A DNA stretch of 64,000 nt. Source: Thalassotalea sp. G2M2-11. GTDB lineage: Bacteria; Pseudomonadota; Gammaproteobacteria; Enterobacterales; Alteromonadaceae. The notes under the pieces are model-generated. The model did not search any database. It had not been told where the DNA came from and saw only the letters and a list, made by a program, of their open reading frames with translations. Within the stretch, counting starts at the first letter, position 1; each line of letters opens with the position of its first letter. The stretch covers positions 434,001-498,000 of the forward strand of contig NZ_JADNYL010000003.1 in assembly GCF_017168195.1 (NCBI RefSeq), read 5' to 3'. Below are positions 27,119-37,739 of the stretch, piece by piece. Made by a program: the position numbers and the translations under genes.

Positions 27119-28090
27119 GTGATCTTAACGATTAAAAAGGCTATCAAGCAGCGAATTAGCAATAGCGTTGACCATTGGTTAAGTAAACGTATGCCTTGCC
27201 AAGAGCAGCATCAGTTAACTCGTAATAATGTTTTTATCTTGCCAAGTCGATTTGGCTTAGTGTTTTTAATGTTTATTGTCTTGTTGTTTTTACTCGGGAC
27301 GAATTACCAGAATAACTTGATCTTATTAATGAGTTATTTGTTTATTAGCGTGTTTATTACCACCATGCTTTATAGTTTTTTTAACTTACGTGGTATTAAA
27401 GTCGCCGCTAAAGGTGAATATCTTGGTTTTGTTGAGCAAACAATCAATATTCCAGTGACATTATTGTCTGAACAGCCGCGTGTTAATATCAATCTGTTTT
27501 TTTACCCATCAGATAGCTGCCTTCAATCACAGTTTGCTCAGCAGATTACTGTTAATGTGCCGGTTAAATTTGATAAACGAGGCGTTTATCAATTACCTCG
27601 TCTTACTTTAGAAAGTTATTTCATGTTTGGCTTGTTTCGCTGTTGGACACATCTAGCTTTTGATGTTCAAGTGTATGTTGGCCCTAAACCATTAGCTTGT
27701 TCACTCAATTCAATTGCTAATCAGCCAGCCAATGATAGTGAAGTAGGTAATGAAAGTAATGCTATTGCTAGCGATAATTTTTATGAACTGAATAACTACC
27801 GAGTAGGTGAACCCTTAAGTCAGGTAGCATGGAAGCAATTAGCAAAAACAGGCCATTGGTATAGTAAATCGTATCAGTCAACAAATAGCGAGCAAGTGAT
27901 CCTGTCTTTATCTGCGATGCCGAGTAGTCAAATTGAGCATAAACTAGCGCAATTATGCTTTATGATCCTTGAATATCAAAAAGCTGCGATAGATTATGGG
28001 ATAGAGATAGATCAGCGGGTAACGCCTCCTGATCATAGTCATCACCATTACTTGAATTGTTTGAAACAGGTGGCAAGTTATGGCGGCTAA
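27119..28090 (+). CDS. DUF58 domain membrane protein
   Basis: 323 residues from a GTG with AGGGA upstream. Two membrane helices (about 42-62 and 66-88) are followed by a soluble region. The DUF58 core is seen near 220-250 in FYELNNYRVGEPLSQVAWKQLAKTGHWYSKSYQ, where the R--G-P---V-WK pattern is characteristic. These proteins work with MoxR ATPases; the molecular role is not settled. The gene overlaps tgpA-like by 11 bases. Confidence 0.88.
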   Translation: MILTIKKAIKQRISNSVDHWLSKRMPCQEQHQLTRNNVFILPSRFGLVFLMFIVLLFLLGTNYQNNLILLMSYLFISVFITTMLYSFFNLRGIKVAAKGEYLGFVEQTINIPVTLLSEQPRVNINLFFYPSDSCLQSQFAQQITVNVPVKFDKRGVYQLPRLTLESYFMFGLFRCWTHLAFDVQVYVGPKPLACSLNSIANQPANDSEVGNESNAIASDNFYELNNYRVGEPLSQVAWKQLAKTGHWYSKSYQSTNSEQVILSLSAMPSSQIEHKLAQLCFMILEYQKAAIDYGIEIDQRVTPPDHSHHHYLNCLKQVASYGG

Positions 28091-30131
28091 TCTTCAATTT
28101 AACATTTTGGCTAATAGCAACCGAAAAAATTCAAGCTCATTTCAATTGTCGCCTAATATTCGTTTACTATTAATCATTTCACAAGTGGCTAATATTTTAC
28201 CCTTGGTCAAAGAGCTTGCTGTTTGGTTTATCGCCATTGCTAGCCTGTGTGTGATATTCCAGCTGACCATTCATCTAAATCTGATCAAGCAGCCATCGAG
28301 AATAGGCAAGTCAATTGTCGCTATTTTAGGCTGTGCTTTATTAGTGGTAACAGGGCGTGAACTTGGCTTGTTGCTTGGTATGATCCATTTGTTATGTTTA
28401 GCCTATTTACTCAAGCCACTGGAAATTCGTAATCAAATGGATTTTTACCAATTGATTATTTTAGGTTTGTTACTACTTGCTTGTAGTTTTATTTTTCAAC
28501 AATCCTTGTATTTTACCTTGCCGGTTTTATTGTTGGTGATCGCTAATTTTTGCCTGTTACTTCGTTATGCTACTCCTCAGGAGAAGTGGCAGTTTCAAGT
28601 TAACTTAACGACAAAAATAGTATTGCAGAGCCTGCCGTTAACCGTGATGTTATTTGTTATTTTTCCAAAGATAGCGCCATTTTGGCAGATGCCAACAGCG
28701 AAAAGTAGCGAAACGGGGTTAAGTGATAGCGTGAAAGTAGGCGATATTGCGCAACTCGCCTTGTCAAACCAATTGGCATTTCGAGTAGAGTTTGACCAGC
28801 AGGTACCTGTATATCAACAAATGTATTGGCGTGCGCTAACCTTGTCAGACTTTGATGGGAGACAATGGACACGGCGCAATATCCCATTTAGCCAGCAAAC
28901 TGTTATTGACCAACAAGCATTACTAGCACTGTCACAAAAAGCCTCAGGAATTTCATATCAAGTCATTGCTGAGCCGAGTTATCAGTATTGGCTATTTGCG
29001 TTGGATATTGGCGTTATTAAAGACAAAAAGGCAGGACTTAATATTGCTCAGTTACAAGATTATAGTTTGCTCGCTCAACGTAAAATCAGCCAGCCAGTAT
29101 CTTATCAAGTCACTAGTTATACTCAGCAGCCATTAAATCTAGAACGGCTGGATATCAAACAATATACTCAAATTAATCAGCTTGATAACCCTCAATTAGC
29201 ACAATATGCACAAACATTGAAAGCGAATTATCCAAGTGATAATGTCGCCATAATACAGGCGGTATTAGATAATTTTAGGGAACAAAATTACCGTTATACT
29301 CTCACGCCGCCAGTATTAACAAACAATAGCTTAGATGAGTTTTTCTTTGAGACTCAGGCAGGTTTTTGTGAGCATTATGCCAGTAGTTTTACTTATTTAA
29401 TGCGCTCGGCCGGGATCCCTGCACGTATCGTGTTGGGTTATTTAGGTGGCGAATATAATCAGCAGGGTAATTACTACAGTGTTTATCAGCGCGACGCCCA
29501 TGCATGGACAGAAGTGTGGCTTGATGGGCAAGGTTGGCTACGTATAGATCCAACATCCGCGGTAGATCCGAGCAGAATTGAAAGGGGATTTTCTGAACAG
29601 TTGATGCTTGAGCAACAACAGTTAACGGCAGAGTTTAATTTAAACAATGTGTTTAATCGTGCTTGGTTGCTTCAAATACAAATGCGGCTAGATGCTATTG
29701 ATTTTCAATGGACCAAACTGGTGATTAATTTTTCCCAAGACAGCCAGCAAAAATTGTTATCTGATTGGTTTGGTCAATATTTTAATATGACAGCTATTTT
29801 GGTGATTATAGGAGGGGTAAGTTTTATAGTTATTGCCATCGTTTTGTTAAATATCGCTGCTAAACGTCCTCAAAAGCGTACCATTTGGCTAACACTTTAT
29901 CTACAAGCACATCACTATTTAGACAAGCTTGGCTTAGGGCGTAATAATGATATGTCCGATCAGCAATTTATCCGTTTGCTTGAAAAAAACAATGTGGAAT
30001 TGGCAGTTATATATAAAGCGTTTATCTTTAACTTCAATCGCTTACACTATAGTTCACTGGAAAGTTCGGCCAAAAAGATATTAATCGCTAGGATGAAAGA
30101 ACAATTGATAAAAATAAAGAAGATGGTTTGA
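28080..30131 (+). CDS. TgpA-like transglutaminase membrane protein (DUF3488, DUF4129)
   Basis: 683 residues. About five or six membrane helices fill residues 25-205. A periplasmic transglutaminase-like domain follows, with the catalytic Cys in AGFCEHYASSF near residue 430, His in RDAHAWTEVW near 474 and Asp in LRIDPTSAVDP near 490. Another membrane helix lies near 580-605, then a cytoplasmic DUF4129 tail. Relatives include TgpA of Pseudomonas aeruginosa, which is important for viability. It is the third member of the MoxR trio. Confidence 0.9.
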   Translation: MAANLQFNILANSNRKNSSSFQLSPNIRLLLIISQVANILPLVKELAVWFIAIASLCVIFQLTIHLNLIKQPSRIGKSIVAILGCALLVVTGRELGLLLGMIHLLCLAYLLKPLEIRNQMDFYQLIILGLLLLACSFIFQQSLYFTLPVLLLVIANFCLLLRYATPQEKWQFQVNLTTKIVLQSLPLTVMLFVIFPKIAPFWQMPTAKSSETGLSDSVKVGDIAQLALSNQLAFRVEFDQQVPVYQQMYWRALTLSDFDGRQWTRRNIPFSQQTVIDQQALLALSQKASGISYQVIAEPSYQYWLFALDIGVIKDKKAGLNIAQLQDYSLLAQRKISQPVSYQVTSYTQQPLNLERLDIKQYTQINQLDNPQLAQYAQTLKANYPSDNVAIIQAVLDNFREQNYRYTLTPPVLTNNSLDEFFFETQAGFCEHYASSFTYLMRSAGIPARIVLGYLGGEYNQQGNYYSVYQRDAHAWTEVWLDGQGWLRIDPTSAVDPSRIERGFSEQLMLEQQQLTAEFNLNNVFNRAWLLQIQMRLDAIDFQWTKLVINFSQDSQQKLLSDWFGQYFNMTAILVIIGGVSFIVIAIVLLNIAAKRPQKRTIWLTLYLQAHHYLDKLGLGRNNDMSDQQFIRLLEKNNVELAVIYKAFIFNFNRLHYSSLESSAKKILIARMKEQLIKIKKMV

Positions 30132-30305
30132 ATTAACGGTGTTTTTATAACAAAAAGATCTACAATTTATATTTACCTTTAAAACTATCAACTTAGTTCA
30201 TCTTGTTGTCAATATATTAACAAATCACACATGAGCGCAATTTGATCCTCGGCTATTTAATGGCTAAATTCTAAGTAAGGGAATGAATGAGTAAAGAGGT
30301 TTCGT

Positions 30306-30632
30306 ATGCATTATCAATCAGAAAGTAGTATGCAACTTGATATGGTGCGCGTGGTTGCGGTGTTATCCTATTTAACCATTGTTGGTTGGTTAATTGCCGC
30401 ATTGATGTATGGCAATCAATCATCCTCTTTTATTCGCTATCACTTGCGTCAATCACTTGGCTTAACCATTACTGCAGCATTATTAGTCTTTATTCCTCTT
30501 ATTGGCTGGCTGTTATTTGCTTTTATATTATTGGCATGGTTGGTTAGCGTGATTTGTGCCGCCTTAGGTTTAAAAAATGTGATCCCTGTTGTCGGTGATT
30601 ATTATCAAATCCATTTAGATTTTATTAAATAA
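30306..30632 (+). CDS. Small membrane protein, DUF4870/Tic20-like
   Basis: 108 residues with three membrane helices (about 14-34, 50-70, 72-94). The segment SSFIRYHLRQSLGLTI followed by a hydrophobic IPLIGWLLFAF stretch matches the DUF4870/Tic20-like layout, where a R-H-x-x-Q-A/S motif precedes the second helix. AAAGAGG stands before the ATG. Function unknown. It lies between the MoxR trio and recC, without close linkage to either. Confidence 0.65.
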   Translation: MHYQSESSMQLDMVRVVAVLSYLTIVGWLIAALMYGNQSSSFIRYHLRQSLGLTITAALLVFIPLIGWLLFAFILLAWLVSVICAALGLKNVIPVVGDYYQIHLDFIK

Positions 30633-30753
30633 GCTATTGCTTAATTGTTGGTCTAAATGAAGTTAAAATCCTATTTTTATGAGTAATTTACTAGTGATCT
30701 TTACTGTGATGTGATTAAATTTATTTATTCACACTCTAAGTTGCGACTAATAC

Positions 30754-33700
30754 GTGATCTACTTATATCCCGCTAATAAAATGGAAAATTTGTTAGCTCT
30801 TGTTGACAAAATCCAGCAAGTTTCGCCATTACCTATTTTCGCTAAAGAAACATTTATTGTTCAAAATGCAGGCATTCAACATTGGTTGAACATGTCGTTG
30901 GCTGAGCAGCGGGGAATTTCACTCAATATTGATTACGCGTTACCAGCTCAGTACCTGTGGAAGTTATTGAGAAATATAGTAAATGATGGTGGAGAGCTAG
31001 AACAGGCACCATTTTCTCGAGAAGCCTTATGTTGGCGTATCTATCAGTTACTTGCTGACGAAGAAATATTAAACCATCAGGCTTTTTCCTCTGTTACCCA
31101 CTATTGGTATAGCGCATCGCAAAGAACACCTATCAGCCAGACATTTACTGAACAAGACAATTTAAAACGTTATCAGTTAGCTTGCCAGTTAGCTGATTTA
31201 TACGAGCAATATTTAATTTTTCGCCCAGATTGGATCGATGCTTGGCATCAAGGGGAATTGATCAATGAAAAAGACTGCTTAACTGGCTTTGATAGTACCC
31301 AACAATGGCAAGCGCTGTTATGGCAATTACTCACAAAAGAACAAGCTTATAATCCACGGGAGTTGATTGAACAAGCCATCGCAAGCCTTGCACATAACCA
31401 ACAGTATTTACCGAAACGTCTCTCCTTTTTTGGTATCAATGCCATGCCTCCAATGTGGCTTTCTTTTATCCATGCATTAAGTGAGCATATTGACGTTCAT
31501 TTTTTTCATTTAAATCCCTGTTTTAGTTATTGGGGTGATATCGTCACTGAAAAGCAGGCAGTGAAAATGCTGGATAAATGGACTCAAGGTTATCAGGATA
31601 TCAGTGCAAGTGTAGGGAACCCACTCTTGGCTAATTTAGGTCAGCAAGGGCGAGAGTTTTTAGCACTCTTACAACAGTATTCACATGTTAATATTGATGC
31701 CTTTTCAACCATTGAATCTGATGATGTAACAGATAATAAGAAAACTGTATTAGCGCATATTCAAGATGATATTTTAGCTTTAACAGATGCTAGGATAGCG
31801 CCTAAAGCAGTCAAAGATGATTCGATAGTGATCACCAGCGCTCATAGTACGCTTAGAGAAGTGCAGGGAGTCCATGATTGGCTGTTACATCAGTTTAATC
31901 AAAATCCCAGTTTAACCCCCAAAGACGTAGTGATCATGTGCCCACAAGTTGAACAATATGCTCCCTATGTCAATGCCGTATTTGCACAAGGGTGGCAAGA
32001 GATAGGCAGTGATGTTCCACCACTTCCTTGTTCAATTGCTGACAGGGTCAGTAAAGATGCCGATCCGTTAGTTGCTGCATTTTCCGAATTACTGACATTG
32101 CCCGATAGCCGCTTTCAAGTGAGTCAAATTTTATCTTGGCTTCGTATTCCGGCAATGCAGCAAAAGTTTGATTTAACCATAGAAGATCTTGATAAAATTA
32201 CTGTTTGGGTGGAACAAGCAAGTATTCACTGGGGAATAGATCAAACACATAAACAACAGTTACTGGATAATACACCTCAAACCATACAGTTTACCTGGCA
32301 GTATGGCTTAGCTCGATTATTAGAAGGTTTTGCCTATTCTTCAACAGAAGCAATCTATAACGACAAGTTGGTTTTACCTCTTGTAGAAGGCAGTGATGCG
32401 GTGTTATTAGGTAAGCTAATGTTAGTGATTGAGCAATTACAGTATTTTAGTGCCTCGTTAAATACAGCGCGCGATCCTGTGCAGTGGCAACGTTTTTTAC
32501 ATAGTTTGCTTGAGGAGTTATTCGCTAGTCAAACCGATGATTTTAATGTTATTTATCAAGCGATTGAGCACTTAGTTGAATATTGTCATCATGCAGAATT
32601 TAATCATAGTATTCCGCTTTCAGTAGTTAAAGAATTCCTCGAACAGCATTTTAGTCAACCGGATCCTGGTCGACAGTTTATGGTCGGGCAAGTGACTTTT
32701 TGCTCGATGTTACCTATGCGTAGCATCCCGTTTAAAGTGGTAGCTATTTTAGGCTTAAATGATGGTGAATATCCAAGACAAAGGCAGCCTCTAGGCTTTG
32801 ATTTGATGAGCTTAGCAAGCAGTCGTTTAGGTGACCGTTCAAGACGAGGCGATGATAGGTATTTATTTTTAGAAGCGCTTATCTCTGCCAGAAATAATTT
32901 GTATCTAAGTTACCAAGGGCGAAATGTTCGCAATAATGCCATTAAACAGCCGTCTATCGTATTAAAAGAGCTAATGGATTATTTGTCAGTTGGATATGGC
33001 TGGCAATTGACAGACGATGATGCGGCTGACATCAGGCAATTGGCTCTGCAGCCCTATAGTGAGAAAAATTATCAAGGTGAGTTTGCCAGTTTTGATAGCA
33101 ATTGGTTAGCGCTTAATCAACAGATGCAAGCAGCTAATAACAATCATCAGTCATCCGATTTATCATGGATGATTGAAGAGCATCATCAAGCTAATGAGTT
33201 TACTTTATCAGTAAAAGCGTTATTAGCGTTTTTTCAACATCCATCACGCTATTTTGCTCAGCAAGTGTTGTCATTGTACTTAGACGAGCAACAACAGAGC
33301 CTGATTGATGATGAACCTTTTAGTTGTGATCATTTAACCAGTTATTTATATAAGCAACACTTGGTTAATGAGCTATTAAAGCCGCATCATGTCGAGCAAA
33401 GTACTGTTAATATAAAGCCTAGTGTTGATGAGCAACATATTGTGGCTTTACAAGCAAGTAAAGCACGGTTATCGGGTAAGTTACCTGATTTACCTCATAC
33501 TGATGATCTGCTTGATAAGCTCAATGATGATAGCCTGATGCTATTTCATTATATCTCACAGAGTATTGACGCTGAGATAGAAAGTGCTGATCTTTCGGTT
33601 GTGCTCAACGTTCCTAGTGCTCAATCTAATGAGCCAATAGCTGAAATAACGGTTACCACCCGAATCTATTTTACCGGCAGCCAACTCGTTTATTATCGAC

Positions 33701-34182
33701 CCAGTTCGCCAAAGGCGAAGGATTTTATGCAGCAATATCTTGATTTATTGTTGCTGCAATCTTGGCAGCAAAGAATGGTCGGCAACGAAAATCTTTCCGC
33801 TAAAGAGCAGCGTTTATTAGAAGTTGATACCAGTCATGGTTATTATTTCGATACTAAAAACCAATGCACTAAACATTTTTGTTATCAGTCAGTCGGTGAT
33901 GCTAAGCAGCTATTGGTGCAATTGTTGTTGATATATTGCCAAGGGCAAAAACAGCCACTGTTATTAAACGGTGCTTTGGCCGAAAAGTACTATAAAGCAA
34001 AGCGCTTTGAACAACTAAATTTTGAGCAATTTTGGTACGATGATTATTATGGTGTTGCTTTTGGTGATGATCCTTATATTCGTTATTTTTGGCAACAATG
34101 TCCTGAGCTTGAAACTATTTTGCCGCCGTTACAACAGGTATATCAAACCCTTTTTACCGACGTATTGCAGGTCAATCAATGA
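30754..34182 (+). CDS. recC: Exodeoxyribonuclease V gamma subunit
   Basis: 1142 residues starting at GTG. The start IYLYPANKMENLLALVDKI aligns with E. coli RecC. Conserved stretches include FIVQNAGIQHWLNMSLAEQRGISLNIDYALPAQYLW near residue 40 and PMRSIPFKVVAILGLNDGEYPRQ near 645. RecC is the inactive helicase-like subunit that holds the complex together and recognises Chi. It lacks a working Walker A. It overlaps recB by four bases (ATGA). Unlike E. coli, no ptrA lies between recC and recB. Confidence 0.95.
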   Translation: MIYLYPANKMENLLALVDKIQQVSPLPIFAKETFIVQNAGIQHWLNMSLAEQRGISLNIDYALPAQYLWKLLRNIVNDGGELEQAPFSREALCWRIYQLLADEEILNHQAFSSVTHYWYSASQRTPISQTFTEQDNLKRYQLACQLADLYEQYLIFRPDWIDAWHQGELINEKDCLTGFDSTQQWQALLWQLLTKEQAYNPRELIEQAIASLAHNQQYLPKRLSFFGINAMPPMWLSFIHALSEHIDVHFFHLNPCFSYWGDIVTEKQAVKMLDKWTQGYQDISASVGNPLLANLGQQGREFLALLQQYSHVNIDAFSTIESDDVTDNKKTVLAHIQDDILALTDARIAPKAVKDDSIVITSAHSTLREVQGVHDWLLHQFNQNPSLTPKDVVIMCPQVEQYAPYVNAVFAQGWQEIGSDVPPLPCSIADRVSKDADPLVAAFSELLTLPDSRFQVSQILSWLRIPAMQQKFDLTIEDLDKITVWVEQASIHWGIDQTHKQQLLDNTPQTIQFTWQYGLARLLEGFAYSSTEAIYNDKLVLPLVEGSDAVLLGKLMLVIEQLQYFSASLNTARDPVQWQRFLHSLLEELFASQTDDFNVIYQAIEHLVEYCHHAEFNHSIPLSVVKEFLEQHFSQPDPGRQFMVGQVTFCSMLPMRSIPFKVVAILGLNDGEYPRQRQPLGFDLMSLASSRLGDRSRRGDDRYLFLEALISARNNLYLSYQGRNVRNNAIKQPSIVLKELMDYLSVGYGWQLTDDDAADIRQLALQPYSEKNYQGEFASFDSNWLALNQQMQAANNNHQSSDLSWMIEEHHQANEFTLSVKALLAFFQHPSRYFAQQVLSLYLDEQQQSLIDDEPFSCDHLTSYLYKQHLVNELLKPHHVEQSTVNIKPSVDEQHIVALQASKARLSGKLPDLPHTDDLLDKLNDDSLMLFHYISQSIDAEIESADLSVVLNVPSAQSNEPIAEITVTTRIYFTGSQLVYYRPSSPKAKDFMQQYLDLLLLQSWQQRMVGNENLSAKEQRLLEVDTSHGYYFDTKNQCTKHFCYQSVGDAKQLLVQLLLIYCQGQKQPLLLNGALAEKYYKAKRFEQLNFEQFWYDDYYGVAFGDDPYIRYFWQQCPELETILPPLQQVYQTLFTDVLQVNQ

Positions 34183-37100
34183 CAGAATTCAAGCCAAGTA
34201 AAGCATTTGAGCATTTAGTTGCTCAAGATATTCCTTTATCGGGCATTCATTTAATTGAAGCCAGTGCCGGGACAGGTAAAACATACAACATTACCCGTAT
34301 TTATCTGCGGTTATTATTAGAAAAGCAATTAACTGTTCAACAAATTTTGGTGATGACCTTTACTAAAGATGCGACCGAAGAGTTACGTGGTCGTATCGAT
34401 AGTTTTATTCGTTTAGCGTTGAGTCAATGGCATGAGTTGATTGAAACCGATGATTATTTTAAAGCCATCAGTAAAAAAGTTGAGCCACAACAAGCGAAAT
34501 TAATCTTAAGCCAAGCACTGCTGTATTTAGATGAAGCAGCCATTTATACCATTCATGGCTTTTGTAAACGCGTGTTAACTCAATACGCATTTGAAAGCGG
34601 GATTGCGTTTAATTCACAAATGGAAGGCGAACAGCAAACATTAGTGTTACAGGCAGTGCAAGATTGGTATCGACAATTAGCTAGTGATGCCATGGCATTT
34701 AAACAAGTGGTGCAGTTTTGGCCTGTACCAGAAAAGTTAATTAGCGACTTTGCCAAAGCACTCAATCAAGACAGCCAATTACAACTGGACGATAGTACAG
34801 AAATTATTAGGCATTTTACTACACTTGCCATGCAAGCCTTCGACTCGTTGACTAACAATAAGAGCTTTCTATTTGCTGAGTTAGTCGAGGGTAAACCTGC
34901 AAAAGAGCAAGAGAAACGCGAAGTTGAATATCAACAACTGATAGATTGGTTACAAGCGGTTGCTGACGATCATCAACAAGCCGCGAACCCTATGCCTGAC
35001 AGCTTTATCGATGGTAGGCGTTTTAGTCGTTCAAAGGCAAAAGAACAGCTAGTTGAGGTATTTTCTGCTGCTAATCAAGTAAAATCATTGGCAAAAACGT
35101 TGCTCACTGATATTGCCAAACGTGAAGCCTTGGCAATTGTTAAACAAGGTATTGAGCATATTCGCGCGCAAGTGCTCAAACTTAAACAGCAAGCCAATAT
35201 TTTAACCTTTGATGATCTAGTCGAAAGGCTTGCGTATAAACTTGCTGATCAAACGGATACACGACTTGCCGATAGCTTATTTCAACAATATCCTTATGCG
35301 TTAATAGATGAGTTTCAAGACACCGACAGCTCACAACTAGCCATTGCCAAAGCCATGTATTTCAATCGAGAAATAGGCGCATTATTTATGATCGGCGATC
35401 CTAAACAAGCGATTTATGGTTTCCGTGGTGGCGATATCTTTGCATATTTATCGGCAAGAAATGCTTGTGATCAGCAGTGGTTGATGGACACCAACTGGCG
35501 TTCAACCGTGCCGATGATAAATGGCTATAACCGTTTATTCTACGGTAATGCTTTAACCGATAAACCGGCAGATGTCTTTCGTTTTTCGATCCCTTATCAC
35601 CCAGTAAAAGCCTCCCCAGTAGCGGTTGAGCGAGCTAAAGAGCAGGTGGCAGCCAGTCCTGCGTTGCATTTTATCCATTTTTCTCCACAAGAGGTAAAAA
35701 AGCATGTGCCACAAAGTTTTCGCAGTCAAATGGCGACTTGGTGTGTCAACGAAATAGTCAGTTTACTCAGCGCGGATAAGCCACAAGTTGCTGCAAAAGA
35801 CATCGCGTTATTAGTTCGTGATGGCACCGAAGCGGCTGAAATTAAACAAGCTTTATTTCAAGCAGGCCTTGCATCGGTTTATTTAAGTGATCGGGCAAAT
35901 TTATTACACAGTGAACAAACTCAGCAGTTAATTCAATTACTTAATGGCATTTTATATTTAGAAAATGAGCGGCTATTTTGTGCCAGCTTAGCTAGCCCGT
36001 TATTACCTTATCATGCGCAAGCGCTATATCAATTACAACAAGATGATCTAGCGTGGCAAGAAATGAAAGTGGTTTATGCAGAGCTACGACGCCAGTGGTT
36101 CGACAAAGGCTTTATTGCCATGGCCTTAACCTTATTGCATCAACATTTAGTGATTACCGGCGAGGGCTGTGAACGCACCTTAACCAATTTATTGCATTTG
36201 TTCGAAGTGTTACAAACGGCGAGTCAACGCCATCGACAGCCACAAGAATTGCTCCATTGGTTTGATCAGCAACGCCAAGCTGAGCATCCAGACATTGAAA
36301 GCGAACTTCGTTTAGAAAGTGAAGCGGATCTAATTAAAATTGTCACTCAACATGGTTCAAAAGGCTTGGAATATCCGGTGGTATTCGTGCCTTTTGCCAG
36401 TCGACATAAAGATCCATTAAAGTTCGGTCAGCGTAATGTGTCATTAATTGAATATCATGATGAACAAGGCGTGCAAACAGTCAGTTTAACAGGCTCTGCG
36501 AGTGCGAAACAACGGATGAGTGAAGAAGCCTATGCTGAAACGGTGCGTTTACTTTATGTTGCTGTAACACGAGCAGAGCAACGCTGTTATGTATTAACCA
36601 CGGCCTTTGAAAAATATCATTTATCACCAATAGGGTTAACTTGTCAGTGGCAACAAGATAGCGACATTATACAGCACTTTACCGAAATGGCGGCACAACA
36701 GCCTGATGATATTGCGCTAACTGTGATCGACAGTGATGTGCAAGCTGAGCAGATTGGCAGTGATCAACAAATCGAGTTTGAACTTCACGCGGCACAGTTT
36801 AGTGGGCAGATTGAAAGAGACTGGTGGCTTTCTTCATTTACCGCGTTGAGTCGAAATATTCGTGATAATGGTGTCTCAGCACCTGATAGAGATAATCTAG
36901 CCATTGAGCAAGAAGGTATTGTGCCTGCTCGAGTTTTAGCAACGAGTTCACAATTACGCTTTGTTTTAACCAAAGGGGCAAATACCGGTAATTTTCTCCA
37001 TTATATTTTTGAACATATCAATTTTACACAGCCGGAGTTTGAGCAAGTATTACAATGGGCGACAATAAAGTATGGTGAATTACCGACAGGATATAGTCAG

Positions 37101-37739
37101 TCTGATTTAATCCATTGGCTTGAACAAGTATTAATAACGCCTTTAAAAGTTAAGGACGAGCAATTTTGCTTAGCGGATTTATCAGCCAGTAAGGTGCTCA
37201 AAGAAGCTGAGTTTTATTTCCCGATGAAAAATGCCAATGTTGAGCAGCTGTCACGGCTGTTAATTGCACATCGGGACAATGCTGAAGGCGGGTCAGTATC
37301 TAAACGATTACACATTTCATATCATCGTCAGCTCAAAGGCATGATGCATGGCTTTATTGATCTTATTTTTGAGCATCAGGGAAAATTTTACCTTGCAGAT
37401 TATAAGTCGAATCATTTAGGTGAGCAGCTTCAAGATTATTCACCACAACGACTGCAATCAAACGTTATTGAGCACCATTATGATTTGCAATATTTAATCT
37501 ATAGCTTAGCTTTGCATCGTTATTTAACACAAACGCTTGATAATTATCAGCCAGAGCAGCATTTTGGTGGCGTACTTTATCTGTACCTGCGTGGTATGAA
37601 TCCTGAGCAGGAAATTGAGCAAACAGGTGTTTATTATCGTGAAATTACCGTAGATGAACTTATGCAATTAGATGGTATTTTTGCAGATTCACAAGCTAAT
37701 AATCTCAAAAATAATGACATAAGCGAGGCAGAATTGTGA
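34179..37739 (+). CDS. recB: Exodeoxyribonuclease V beta subunit
   Basis: 1186 residues. UvrD-type helicase: Walker A EASAGTGKT near 27-35, motif II LIDEFQDTD near 380, and the motif with GSKGLEYPVVFVPF near 728. The C-terminal nuclease domain holds HGFIDLIF near 1057 and YLADYKSNHLG near 1073, with the Asp-Lys catalytic residues. It is the 3'-5' helicase and the only nuclease of RecBCD, processing double-strand breaks in the cytoplasm. It overlaps recC and recD by four bases each, so the three subunits are translationally coupled. Confidence 0.96.
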   Translation: MTEFKPSKAFEHLVAQDIPLSGIHLIEASAGTGKTYNITRIYLRLLLEKQLTVQQILVMTFTKDATEELRGRIDSFIRLALSQWHELIETDDYFKAISKKVEPQQAKLILSQALLYLDEAAIYTIHGFCKRVLTQYAFESGIAFNSQMEGEQQTLVLQAVQDWYRQLASDAMAFKQVVQFWPVPEKLISDFAKALNQDSQLQLDDSTEIIRHFTTLAMQAFDSLTNNKSFLFAELVEGKPAKEQEKREVEYQQLIDWLQAVADDHQQAANPMPDSFIDGRRFSRSKAKEQLVEVFSAANQVKSLAKTLLTDIAKREALAIVKQGIEHIRAQVLKLKQQANILTFDDLVERLAYKLADQTDTRLADSLFQQYPYALIDEFQDTDSSQLAIAKAMYFNREIGALFMIGDPKQAIYGFRGGDIFAYLSARNACDQQWLMDTNWRSTVPMINGYNRLFYGNALTDKPADVFRFSIPYHPVKASPVAVERAKEQVAASPALHFIHFSPQEVKKHVPQSFRSQMATWCVNEIVSLLSADKPQVAAKDIALLVRDGTEAAEIKQALFQAGLASVYLSDRANLLHSEQTQQLIQLLNGILYLENERLFCASLASPLLPYHAQALYQLQQDDLAWQEMKVVYAELRRQWFDKGFIAMALTLLHQHLVITGEGCERTLTNLLHLFEVLQTASQRHRQPQELLHWFDQQRQAEHPDIESELRLESEADLIKIVTQHGSKGLEYPVVFVPFASRHKDPLKFGQRNVSLIEYHDEQGVQTVSLTGSASAKQRMSEEAYAETVRLLYVAVTRAEQRCYVLTTAFEKYHLSPIGLTCQWQQDSDIIQHFTEMAAQQPDDIALTVIDSDVQAEQIGSDQQIEFELHAAQFSGQIERDWWLSSFTALSRNIRDNGVSAPDRDNLAIEQEGIVPARVLATSSQLRFVLTKGANTGNFLHYIFEHINFTQPEFEQVLQWATIKYGELPTGYSQSDLIHWLEQVLITPLKVKDEQFCLADLSASKVLKEAEFYFPMKNANVEQLSRLLIAHRDNAEGGSVSKRLHISYHRQLKGMMHGFIDLIFEHQGKFYLADYKSNHLGEQLQDYSPQRLQSNVIEHHYDLQYLIYSLALHRYLTQTLDNYQPEQHFGGVLYLYLRGMNPEQEIEQTGVYYREITVDELMQLDGIFADSQANNLKNNDISEAEL